Positions 44,131-53,856 of a stretch of DNA of 64,000 bases are shown here, in pieces. Source of the stretch: Microbacterium foliorum (GTDB lineage Bacteria; Actinomycetota; Actinomycetes; Actinomycetales; Microbacteriaceae). Position 1 is the stretch's first letter. Each line of letters starts with the position of its first letter. The translations under genes were made by a program, and so were the position numbers. Where the stretch lies: positions 3,038,001 to 3,102,000 of the forward strand of contig NZ_CP041040.1 of NCBI RefSeq assembly GCF_006385575.1, given 5' to 3'. Under the pieces are notes generated by a model, which ran no database searches, had not been told where the DNA came from, and saw nothing but the letters and a program-made list of their open reading frames with translations.

Positions 44131-44230
44131 GACTCCAGTATTCCGTGGCCGCTGCGCGACATCGAGGGGTTGGGCCGTGAATAATGCCCGAACCGATAGG
44201 GATGTCTGATCCCGGCGATAGCCTGGCTGC

Positions 44231-45598
44231 ATGGCCACCCGAAAACCTGCCCCTCCCGCGTACGTCTGCACCGAATGCGGGTGGACGACGGCCAAGTGGG
44301 TGGGTCGGTGCGCCGAGTGCCAGCAGTGGGGCACGGTGCAGGAGCAGGGCGCGCAGACCGGCATCCTGAGCCGCATCACTCCCCTCGCGCCGACGGCGGC
44401 GAAGGCCGCTCGACCGATCACGCAGATCACCACCGAAGACGCTCCTCGCCGCACGAGCGGGGTGGGCGAGTTCGACCGCGTGCTCGGCGGCGGCATCGTG
44501 CCCGGTGCGGCGATCCTGCTCAGCGGCGAACCGGGTGTCGGCAAGTCGACGCTGCTGCTCGAGGTCGCAGCCCAGGCGGCTCGTTCGGGGCGTCGAGTGC
44601 TCTACGCCAGCGCCGAGGAGTCGCCCGCCCAGGTGCGGCTGCGCGCAGAGCGCACCGGAGCCCTGCACGACGAGCTCTATCTGGCGAGCGAGACCGATCT
44701 CGCCACGATCCTCGGCCACATCGACGAGGTCGCACCGCAGCTCGTCATCGTCGACTCTGTGCAGACGGTGTCGTCATCGCTCATCGACGGCGCGGCCGGT
44801 CAGCCCAGCCAGGTGCGCGAGGTCGCGGCGACCCTCATCCGGGTGGCGAAAGACCGCGGGCTGCCGGTCATCCTCGTCGGCCACGTCACGAAAGACGGCA
44901 CCGTCGCCGGGCCTCGCGTGCTCGAGCACCTGGTCGATGTCGTCTGTCACTTCGAGGGTGACCGCCAGACCTCGCTGCGCTTCATCCGCGCGCTGAAGAA
45001 CCGATTCGGCCCGACCGATGAGGTCGGATGCTTCGAGATGACGGGTGCGGGCATCTCCGAGGTCCCCGACCCTTCGGGCCTCTTCCTGTCGCAGGGCGCG
45101 ACCGAGCCGGGCACGTGCGTGGCCATCTCGCTCGAGGGCCGCAGGGCACTGCCCGTCGAGGTGCAGGCGCTCACGATCAACACCACTGCGCCGAATCCCC
45201 GTCGTGTCGTGCACGGGCTCGACTCCTCGCGCGTGGCGATGGTGCTGGCGATCCTCGAGCGGAGAGCGCACATCAAGACCAGCAATCTCGACGTGTACGT
45301 TTCGACCGTCGGCGGCGTGCGTTTCACCGAACCGGCCGCCGACCTGGCGATCGCGATCGCCGTGGCGGGGTCGATCCAGCAGATCTCGGTGCCTCGAACC
45401 GTCGCCGCGGTCGGAGAGCTCAGCCTGGCGGGCGAGATCCGCCCTGTCACGCAATCGGCGCAGCGCCGCTCCGAGGCCGCGCGGCTCGGCTATGACCAGG
45501 TGGTCGACGACCGCTCGAAGACTCTGCGCGCGGCACTGAACGACGTGCGCGCCCGCAACACCACCCGGCGCAGCGAAGCAGACATCCCGCCGTTCTGA
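44231..45598 (+). CDS. radA: DNA repair protein RadA
   Basis: This 455-residue RadA/Sms has an N-terminal zinc finger (CTECGWTTAKWVGRCAEC), Walker A GEPGVGKST near residue 100, the KNRFGPTDEVGCFEM motif, and a C-terminal Lon-protease-like domain lacking catalytic residues. It acts in branch migration during recombination. It diverges from the SufR-like gene. A repeat array fills the downstream gap. Confidence 0.97.
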   Translation: MATRKPAPPAYVCTECGWTTAKWVGRCAECQQWGTVQEQGAQTGILSRITPLAPTAAKAARPITQITTEDAPRRTSGVGEFDRVLGGGIVPGAAILLSGEPGVGKSTLLLEVAAQAARSGRRVLYASAEESPAQVRLRAERTGALHDELYLASETDLATILGHIDEVAPQLVIVDSVQTVSSSLIDGAAGQPSQVREVAATLIRVAKDRGLPVILVGHVTKDGTVAGPRVLEHLVDVVCHFEGDRQTSLRFIRALKNRFGPTDEVGCFEMTGAGISEVPDPSGLFLSQGATEPGTCVAISLEGRRALPVEVQALTINTTAPNPRRVVHGLDSSRVAMVLAILERRAHIKTSNLDVYVSTVGGVRFTEPAADLAIAIAVAGSIQQISVPRTVAAVGELSLAGEIRPVTQSAQRRSEAARLGYDQVVDDRSKTLRAALNDVRARNTTRRSEADIPPF

Positions 45599-45627
45599 TC
45601 CGGCGAGGGCTCGACGCGCACCCCAGA

Positions 45628-45863
45628 CGGGGCCACTTTCGCACCCCAATCACCAGGCGGGGCCACTTCCGCACCCGAATCGGGCAATGGGGATGCCGAA
45701 GTGACCCCGCACCAACCCGCAGATGCCGAAGTGACCCCGCATCGCACCCGCAGAGGTCACGCACCGCGTGCACACGCCAGCCGGGGTCAAAAACGCACTC
45801 AAAACGCTCGCATCCGATGCCGAAGTGGCCCCGCACAGACCGCAGATGCGAAAGTGACCCCGC
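45628..45863. repeat. GTGACCCCGC repeat array 1
   Basis: At least six copies of a 19-20-nt unit (consensus GGATGCGAAAGTGACCCCGC): minus-oriented at 45628 and 45657, plus-oriented at 45691, 45721, 45816 and 45844. Neighbouring copies are 29-30 nt apart. The two orientations face each other, so the array can fold into a long hairpin. It occupies the convergent gap 45599-45936 between radA and the SseB-like gene. Confidence 0.85.
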
Positions 45864-45936
45864 ACGGGCCGTGCCGCCCTGCACCGGTCGCACAAGCCAA
45901 CGCCGCGCCACCACGCGGTCACCCAGAAGGGCGGCG

Positions 45937-46347
45937 TCAGGCGTCGAGCGCCTTGAGCAGTTCGTCAGGCGAAGCCTGCATCGGATGCGGACCCGCGATG
46001 TCCAGGAAGACGGTCGTGATCGGGTGCGCGCCGAGGAACTTGCGCAACCAGTCGGCCGTGTAGATCCCGACCCCCGGAGGAAGGTTCGCCGGCTTGTTCT
46101 TGGCATCGCTGAACAGCAGCAGCGCCAGATCGCCCGACTTCGGGTCGCGGTAGGTCCAGACCTCTCCGCTGTCGAGTGGATTGTCGCGAGCGCCGGGCTT
46201 CACGAGCGGCACGACCGTGGTGCCATGGCGCAGTGCCAGAGCCACCGCAGCGATGTCCTGCTTCTCCAGCGCCTGAGCGAGGGCATCCGACCGGAAATCC
46301 TCGGGTACGGGCTTGCTCTTCGCCGATTTCGACTTCTTCGCTGCCAT
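45937..46347 (-). CDS. SseB-domain-like protein
   Basis: This 136-residue protein has a lysine-rich start (MAAKKSKSAKSKPVPEDF), then AALALRHGTTVVPLVKPG and LALLLFSDAKNKPANLPPGVGI, resembling the SseB N-terminal domain (PF07179) common in actinobacteria with unknown function. It ends DELLKALDA. The 46348-46626 region upstream contains a strong hairpin but no other gene. Confidence 0.65.
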   Translation of the reverse strand: MAAKKSKSAKSKPVPEDFRSDALAQALEKQDIAAVALALRHGTTVVPLVKPGARDNPLDSGEVWTYRDPKSGDLALLLFSDAKNKPANLPPGVGIYTADWLRKFLGAHPITTVFLDIAGPHPMQASPDELLKALDA

Positions 46348-46407
46348 GCATCCAGCATATTCAGCGGATGCCGACGCGTGCGCCGAAACGGGAGCGGAGA
46401 TGGAAAG

Positions 46408-46455
46408 GGGCCCTCTCGAGTCATCCATTGGGGACTGGGGTACTCGAGAGGGCCC
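46408..46455. repeat. Perfect 14-bp inverted repeat in an intergenic region
   Basis: GGGCCCTCTCGAGT and ACTCGAGAGGGCCC enclose a 20-nt loop. It lies 61 nt before the SseB-like start and 172 nt after the end of the upstream gene on the same strand. There is no T-run. It could be an operator, a terminator without U-tract, or part of a small RNA. Confidence 0.65.
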
Positions 46456-46626
46456 TCGGACCCTCGGGCGGCATGTCGAAGCGCTGGGGACGCTGTGCTC
46501 GACGCCACTGGGGATGGCATGCGCCGCAAGTCTGCGAGGGTCACTCCAATGGTATCCCAAAGAAAGAGCAGTGTCACTCGAAACTGAGTGCAGGACTGTA
46601 TTCGAGACGTTTGGCCAGTTTCGGCG

Positions 46627-47286
46627 TCAATAGAGCAGGATCTGCTTCGTCGTCGTGCCCTTGAAGCCGCCGATCTCGACAGCGACGTGGTACGACGCAC
46701 CGCCCCCGGGCGCGCGCGGACGATTCTCGTCGGCGCAGGTCTCGACACTCGACCGGGTGCGATCCCAGGTGACCGGCACCTTGCTCGTCACGGTCGCGCC
46801 CGCAGTGAGCGTGGCGACCATGCTGCTCGAATTCTCCTGGCAGTCGGTCGACGTCCACCAGACATCGGATCCGCTCGATACCGTGAGCCTCTGTGTCGTC
46901 GACCCCACGTCGATCGCGCAGTCGGTGGAACCGCGGTTGGTCAGTGAGATCGACAGCTGCGGCAGCACGCCTGGGTCGTAGGTGTCGGCATCCGTGACAG
47001 CAGCCACCTCGACGTCCCTGGCCTCGCACGCGACGATTCCCGGGGTCTCCTCCGCCGACGACTCAGGCGAGGGCGACTCGGCTGCGGGTGACTCGCCCGC
47101 AGTGGGATCAGGCGTCGGCGAGTCGGACGCCGATGCGCTGGGCGACGGCGTCACCTCGGCCGCATTCGCCCACGGACGCGCCAGCAGCAGCCACACAGCG
47201 ACGCCGACGACCGCGACCAACAGGATCGCCGCGACGAGGGTCACCAATCTCCGGCGGCGATACACGGCGGCGGAGTGACGAGGCAT
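46627..47286 (-). CDS. Membrane-anchored secreted protein, unknown
   Basis: This 219-residue protein has a basic N-terminus, one transmembrane or signal-anchor helix (about 14-36), a Ser/Pro/Glu/Thr-rich spacer of about 45 residues and an exported domain starting IVACEARDVEVAAVTDADTY with four cysteines. The domain looks like an immunoglobulin-type beta-sandwich (DUF4232-like) but I cannot confirm the family. It lies 9 nt after the acetyltransferase gene and is likely co-transcribed. No clear ribosome site. Confidence 0.7.
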   Translation of the reverse strand: MPRHSAAVYRRRRLVTLVAAILLVAVVGVAVWLLLARPWANAAEVTPSPSASASDSPTPDPTAGESPAAESPSPESSAEETPGIVACEARDVEVAAVTDADTYDPGVLPQLSISLTNRGSTDCAIDVGSTTQRLTVSSGSDVWWTSTDCQENSSSMVATLTAGATVTSKVPVTWDRTRSSVETCADENRPRAPGGGASYHVAVEIGGFKGTTTKQILLY

Positions 47287-47295
47287 TAGTTCAGG

Positions 47296-47799
47296 TTAGT
47301 TGAGGCTTTTCAGCATCCTGGTGTTGCCGAGCGTGTTCGGCTTGACGTGCGCGAGATCGAGGAACTCCTCGACACCCGCGTCGCCGCTGCGCAGCAGCTG
47401 CGAGTACACGTCAGGGTCGACGACCTGTTCGCCGATGATCGAATAGCCGCGGCGGCCGAAGAAGTCGACTTCGAAGGTGAGGCAGAACAGTCGGCTGAGG
47501 CCGAGTTCCCGCGCCTGCTCCTCGAGCGCGCCGACGATCGCACCGCCGACTCCGTGGTGCAGCCAGTCCCCGCGCACCATGAGGGTGCGGACCTCGCCGA
47601 GGTCCTCCCAGAACACGTGCAGCGCACCGCATCCGATCAGCTCGCCGTCGGCCTCGGCGACGACGAACTCCTGCACCGCGCCGTAGAGCACGGCGAGGTC
47701 TTTGCCGAGCAGGATGCGCTGCTCGACCATCGGCTGCAGGAGGTTGCGGATGCCGATGATGTCAGCGCTGCGCGCCGGCCGGACGATGTACTCGCTCAC
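47296..47799 (-). CDS. argA: Short-form amino-acid N-acetyltransferase (ArgA-like GNAT)
   Basis: This 167-residue GNAT protein has IVRPARSADIIGIRNLLQPM, the acetyl-CoA-binding loop region RGDWLHHGVGGAIVGALEEQA, and FEVDFFGRRGYSIIGEQVVDPDVY. It matches the short mycobacterial N-acetylglutamate synthase type (Rv2747-like), the first step of arginine synthesis, without the kinase-like domain of E. coli ArgA. The start is GTG 47799. The symbol rests on motif similarity. Confidence 0.8.
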   Translation of the reverse strand: MSEYIVRPARSADIIGIRNLLQPMVEQRILLGKDLAVLYGAVQEFVVAEADGELIGCGALHVFWEDLGEVRTLMVRGDWLHHGVGGAIVGALEEQARELGLSRLFCLTFEVDFFGRRGYSIIGEQVVDPDVYSQLLRSGDAGVEEFLDLAHVKPNTLGNTRMLKSLN

Positions 47800-47879
47800 A
47801 TGTCAAGCCTAGAACCCGTCACCTCCCGAGACCCTGAGCGGCCCCGGAATGCCGGAGTGCTGGATCACTCCGGACACGC

Positions 47880-47914
47880 AGAAGGGGCGGATGCAGCTCG
47901 CATCCGCCCCTTCT
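47880..47914 (-). terminator. clpC terminator hairpin
   Basis: A perfect 15-bp stem AGAAGGGGCGGATGC/GCATCCGCCCCTTCT with a 5-nt loop lies 9 nt past the clpC stop. There is no U-run, as is common in high-GC actinobacteria. Confidence 0.75.
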
Positions 47915-47923
47915 GTGATCAGG

Positions 47924-50449
<2,526 letters not shown>

Positions 50450-50463
50450 GCTGTGACTCCTTA

Positions 50464-50478
50464 TTCGCACGGGGCGAA
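50464..50478 (-). promoter_or_regulatory. ClgR-type operator upstream of clpC
   Basis: TTCGC, five bases, then GCGAA is a perfect dyad 15 nt before the clpC start. It matches the form of ClgR boxes known upstream of clpC and clpP1P2 in actinobacteria. It is very close to the start, so a transcription start downstream or within it must be assumed. Confidence 0.6.
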
Positions 50479-50615
50479 GCGCTGAGTCCTCGACGGGTCT
50501 CCGCGCCTGTACATCGAGAGTAACCACCGTGCGGATGCTGTATGCCCGTGTTCGCCGTCGGCATAGCGCCATGACGGTCGGTGACGGCGCTCTCGCATGG
50601 CCGGGGTTGACTCAC

Positions 50616-50666
50616 TTATCGACAGTCGTTATGTTAACGATTATCGGTAATAACGACTCTCGATAA
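50616..50666. promoter_or_regulatory. Large inverted repeat before the DUF2975-like operon
   Basis: Arms of 17 nt, TTATCGACAGTCGTTAT (50616-50632) and ATAACGACTCTCGATAA (50650-50666), pair at 16 of 17 positions. The 17-nt spacer holds another TTATCG. The right arm overlaps the ribosome site of the 50677 gene. It is AT-rich against its surroundings. It is a likely operator for the HTH protein encoded by the operon's last gene. Confidence 0.7.
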
Positions 50667-50676
50667 GGAGTGGATG

Positions 50677-51297
50677 ATGACCTCGACGAAAGACCGCACG
50701 ATCTCTCGCGGCGACTCCGGCGCCCTGATCGGCTTCTGCATCGCAGGAGTCCTGATCGCCGCCTACATCACGGTGTTCTCGATCATCCGGATCGTAGAAC
50801 TCGCCCGCGGCGTCGATGTGCCGGTGCTGATCGAGTTCGCCCCGGATGCGTCCGCCGTCGACCTGCCGCTCTCGACCGGAGGCAGCGTGGCCGTGGGGCT
50901 CGACAGCGGCACGATCATCGCTCCTCAGCTGCCGGCGATCGCCGCGGTGCCCGGCATCATCGGCCAGGTGCTGCAGATCATCACGATCCTGGTCGTGATC
51001 GGATGCCTGATCCTGCTCGCGCGCAGCACCGTCAGCGGCCGCATCTTCGGCCGCGGTCGCACGGCCCTCGTGGCCACCGCCGGCATCACCGGCCTCCTCG
51101 GATTCGCGTCGGTGCGCTTCTTCGACAACATGCTCGCGAACGCCACCGTCGCCCGGATCACCGACAACGGCATCGACAACGCCGTGATGAGCGTCCAGCC
51201 GTTCACCTTCATCCTCGGGGCGTTCGTCATCGCCCTCATCTGCACGGTGTTCTCCATCGGCGACCGACTGCAGCGCGACACGGACGGGCTCGTCTGA
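50677..51297 (+). CDS. DUF2975-like membrane protein
   Basis: This 206-residue protein has four predicted helices (about 20-42, 95-120, 130-150, 170-190) with VSGRIFGRGR between helices 2 and 3 and VRFFDNMLA after the third, the layout of DUF2975. It ends RDTDGLV. I chose the ATG at 50677 because AAGGAG is 6 nt upstream; the ATG at 50674 is too close. It overlaps the next gene (TGATG). Function unknown. Confidence 0.6.
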   Translation: MTSTKDRTISRGDSGALIGFCIAGVLIAAYITVFSIIRIVELARGVDVPVLIEFAPDASAVDLPLSTGGSVAVGLDSGTIIAPQLPAIAAVPGIIGQVLQIITILVVIGCLILLARSTVSGRIFGRGRTALVATAGITGLLGFASVRFFDNMLANATVARITDNGIDNAVMSVQPFTFILGAFVIALICTVFSIGDRLQRDTDGLV

Positions 51298-51932
51298 TGA
51301 GCACCGTGACCGCGACACGTTCCCAGACCGCCGATGCGATCACCGTGATCCTCTTCGGTGCGGCCGCTCTGGTGGTGACGGCGATCAGCACCGTCCTGCG
51401 CGTGCTCGGAACCTTCCGAGATCAGGGCATCGCGTGGTCCATCCCGATCGACGAGCAGCCGATCGACGCGACCGTCGGCTCAGGAGCCGCGTCGGTCGAG
51501 GGGATCGCTCAGGAGGTGATGGTGTTCGCCACCGGAGTGGATGCCGCTTCGACCGCAGCGATCATCGGCTCTCTCGTGCTGTGGGCGCTCGCCCCGTTGA
51601 TCGTCATCGTCGGCGTGATGCTCGTCGCCTGGAACTTCCTCCGCGGACGCTTCTTCGTGCGGAGCAACGCACGGGCCTTCGACGCGATCGGCTGGACCCT
51701 CGTGCTCGCCCCGATGTTCATCGTGCTGCTCGAGAAACTGGGGCTGAACGGGGTGTCCGCCGCGTTGGGCCTCGGATCCGGCGAGCCGGTGCATCCGATC
51801 GAGTTCTGGTCGATCGTCCCGATCTTCGCGACCGGCGTCGCGGTGGGCCTCATCGCGGCAGCGTTCCGGCAGGGCATCCGCCTGCAGCGCGAGAAGGCTC
51901 TGCTCGAGGACGACACGAGAGGCCTCGTATGA
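51297..51932 (+). CDS. Second DUF2975-like membrane protein
   Basis: This 211-residue protein has the same four-helix plan as its upstream neighbour, with NFLRGRFFVRSNARAFDAIGW between helices 2 and 3 and the same style of C-terminus (DDTRGLV). The two probably form a heteromer. It starts in the upstream stop and overlaps the HTH gene by ATGA, so the three are coupled. Confidence 0.6.
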   Translation: MSTVTATRSQTADAITVILFGAAALVVTAISTVLRVLGTFRDQGIAWSIPIDEQPIDATVGSGAASVEGIAQEVMVFATGVDAASTAAIIGSLVLWALAPLIVIVGVMLVAWNFLRGRFFVRSNARAFDAIGWTLVLAPMFIVLLEKLGLNGVSAALGLGSGEPVHPIEFWSIVPIFATGVAVGLIAAAFRQGIRLQREKALLEDDTRGLV

Positions 51933-52159
51933 GCCCGGCGGAGAACGACGACGAGCTCACTGGCATCCACTGTCGCCTCGACGAGCTGCTCGCGGAGCGC
52001 GGGATGACCCTGACCGAGCTGAGCGCTCGCGTCGGCGTCAGCATCGTGAACCTGTCGGTGCTCAAGAACGACCGCGCTCGGGCGATCAGGTACTCGACGC
52101 TGCGCGCGATCTGCGATGCCCTCGGCTGCGAGGTCGGCGACCTGCTGGTGCTGGCGTAG
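51929..52159 (+). CDS. YozG-like Cro/CI-type HTH regulator
   Basis: This 76-residue protein is a single helix-turn-helix (RLDELLAERGMTLTELSARVG, VGVSIVNLSVLKNDRARAIR, LRAICDALGCEVGDLLVL). Small XRE proteins of this type accompany DUF2975 genes in Firmicutes and actinobacteria. It likely binds the 50616-50666 inverted repeat and may be controlled by the membrane proteins. Confidence 0.88.
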   Translation: MSPAENDDELTGIHCRLDELLAERGMTLTELSARVGVSIVNLSVLKNDRARAIRYSTLRAICDALGCEVGDLLVLA

Positions 52160-52200
52160 CGTCAGGCGACGCGAGCTGAATGCCGGTGGACTCTCGCGCG

Positions 52201-52229
52201 TAATACGTTGCGGACGTAACATGTAATAC
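52201..52229. promoter_or_regulatory. vapBC operator
   Basis: Two direct TAATAC copies (52201-52206 and 52224-52229) flank an imperfect 14-nt palindrome GTTGCGGACGTAAC. It lies 22 nt before vapB. AbrB-type antitoxins usually autoregulate through such repeated sites. Confidence 0.5.
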
Positions 52230-52251
52230 ACGCGATCGGAGGAGGGATCGA

Positions 52252-52476
52252 ATGAGGCTCAACAGCAAAGGGCAGGTGACGATCCCCGCCGAGCTGCGTC
52301 ATCGACTCGGTTTCGCAACGGGCGACGAGGTCGACGTGATCGACGACGGCGGCGTACTGCGAATCGTCCGAGCCCAGGACCTGACTCGCGGCGAGCAGGC
52401 GGTCCTGCGCGTTCGCGGCATCCTCGGCGCAGGCCGAACCACCGCCGAGGTGATGGAACTCACGCGTGGCGAGTGA
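52252..52476 (+). CDS. vapB: VapB antitoxin (AbrB/SpoVT fold)
   Basis: This 74-residue protein has the swapped-hairpin motif MRLNSKGQVTIPAELRHRLGF and GDEVDVIDDGGVLRIVRA, then a helical toxin-binding tail [21 protein letters not shown] precedes the ATG. It overlaps vapC by 11 nt. Confidence 0.9.
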   Translation: MRLNSKGQVTIPAELRHRLGFATGDEVDVIDDGGVLRIVRAQDLTRGEQAVLRVRGILGAGRTTAEVMELTRGE

Positions 52477-52897
52477 GGTCGCAACTCTCGTCGACACGAA
52501 CGTCCTGCTGGACGTCTTCTCCGACGACCCCGACTGGGCTGATTGGTCGAGTTCCGCCCTCGCTGCAGCCCGTGATGCAGGCCGACTGATCATCAACCCG
52601 ATCATCTATGCGGAGCTCTCTGTCCGCTTCGATACAGCCGCTGCGTTGGACAGAGCACTCGGAACGCTGGATGTGCAGCGCGACGATCTTCCGTACGAGG
52701 CGGCGTTCGCCGCGGCCGCCGCGTTCCTCGAATACAGACGACGGCGTGGGTCTCGTACGTCACCGCTCCCTGACTTCTACATCGGCGCGCACGCGCTGGA
52801 GCGTCGGTACCGTCTGCTGACGAGAGACGGCTCGCGCTACTTCACGTACTTTCCCCAGCTGACGGTGGTCGCGCCGAACGAGCGTCGACGCAGCTGA
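52466..52897 (+). CDS. vapC: VapC toxin (PIN-domain ribonuclease)
   Basis: This 143-residue PIN protein has TLVDTNVLLDVFSDDP with the first acidic residue at position 10, PIIYAELSVRFD with Glu near 49, LPDFYIGAHALERRYRLLTRDGSRY with two more acids, completing the Mg-binding quartet. It cleaves RNA when VapB is lost. Start GTG 52466 lies inside vapB. It is followed by the convergent YbjQ-like gene 10 nt away. Confidence 0.9.
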   Translation: MASEVATLVDTNVLLDVFSDDPDWADWSSSALAAARDAGRLIINPIIYAELSVRFDTAAALDRALGTLDVQRDDLPYEAAFAAAAAFLEYRRRRGSRTSPLPDFYIGAHALERRYRLLTRDGSRYFTYFPQLTVVAPNERRRS

Positions 52898-52906
52898 CGC
52901 GAGCCG

Positions 52907-53260
52907 TCAGGCCTGCGGCGGCTGGGGCGGCTGCGCGACCGGCGCGAGGGGCTCGACGACCACGGCGGTGCCATAGGCGCAGATCTCGGTGAAGTTCTGG
53001 ATCGACCCGGCGTCGAAGCGCATGGCGACGATCGCGTTGCCGCCCCGCTGCTGAGCCTCGGCCCACATGCGACCCATCACGACCTGGCGCGCCTCGTACA
53101 TGACCTGCGTGTACTCGGGGATCTCGCCACCGCCGAGCGAGCGGAACCCGGCGGCGAAGCCCTGTCCGAAGTCGGTCGATCGCACCGTGAGGCCCATGAC
53201 CTCTCCGAGCACCTGGGTGATGCGGTAGCCGGGGATGTCGTTCGTCGTCACCATGAACAT
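52907..53260 (-). CDS. YbjQ/UPF0145-family protein
   Basis: This 117-residue protein has TTNDIPGYRITQVLGEVMGLTVRS, FGQGFAAGFRSLGGGEIPEY and AQQRGGNAIVAMRFDAGS, typical of PF01906 pentameric proteins of unknown role. A Pro/Gln-rich tail ends the protein. The start at 53260 (MFMVTT) or 53254 cannot be decided; no strong ribosome site. Confidence 0.85.
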   Translation of the reverse strand: MFMVTTNDIPGYRITQVLGEVMGLTVRSTDFGQGFAAGFRSLGGGEIPEYTQVMYEARQVVMGRMWAEAQQRGGNAIVAMRFDAGSIQNFTEICAYGTAVVVEPLAPVAQPPQPPQA

Positions 53261-53372
53261 GAGGCCATCGTGGCAGAACAGGGTGATCGCGACCAGGCCA
53301 GGCAGCATCACACACTGCATACCCCGCGCAACCCCTTCTATGAATCTTCTGTGGGTCGATAGCGTCGACGAC

Positions 53373-53711
53373 ATGAAGCTCAACGACCGGAACCTGCGCA
53401 CACCCGCCCGCATCCTCATGGCATTGCCCATCACGGCACTGGCCTTCTCGCTCGCCGCCTGCGGTGGCTCGTCGCGCCCTGCGGTCGACGACGTCGCCGA
53501 CGGCATCCAGAAGGTCTACGAAGACCAGGGGCTCGGCGACACCGTCACCGACGAGGTCGCCACCTGCTTCGCCGAGGCCCTCGTCGACTCCGACCTGAGC
53601 AACGAGACCCTCACCTACATCGCCAACGGCGAGGACAAGCAGTCCAGCCAGGATGACAAGGCTCTGACCACGCAGATCCTCACCGACAACCTGGAGAAGT
53701 GCGCGGGCTGA
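53373..53711 (+). CDS. Small putative lipoprotein
   Basis: This 112-residue product has a signal peptide (LRTPARILMALPITALAFSL) with lipobox LAAC (Cys about residue 30). The mature part is acidic and Gln/Asp-rich, with two further cysteines (TCFAEA, KCAG). No family recognised. A near-perfect terminator follows 17 nt after the stop. Confidence 0.75.
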   Translation: MKLNDRNLRTPARILMALPITALAFSLAACGGSSRPAVDDVADGIQKVYEDQGLGDTVTDEVATCFAEALVDSDLSNETLTYIANGEDKQSSQDDKALTTQILTDNLEKCAG

Positions 53712-53728
53712 CGCGCGCCACCCTGATC

Positions 53729-53770
53729 GACGAAGGATGACGGATGCCGCGGCATCCGTCATCCTTCGTC
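53729..53770 (+). terminator. Terminator palindrome
   Basis: A perfect 42-nt palindrome centred on GCCGCGGC, with outer GACGAAGG/CCTTCGTC. It follows the lipoprotein gene and precedes the symporter by 86 nt. Confidence 0.8.
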
Positions 53771-53856
53771 ATCTCGACCTCGGGATTCCGGCGTGACTCC
53801 TAGCGTGGACGGATAGCGCGCACACGGCGCGCACCGATTCTGGAGTCCTCGATCCC

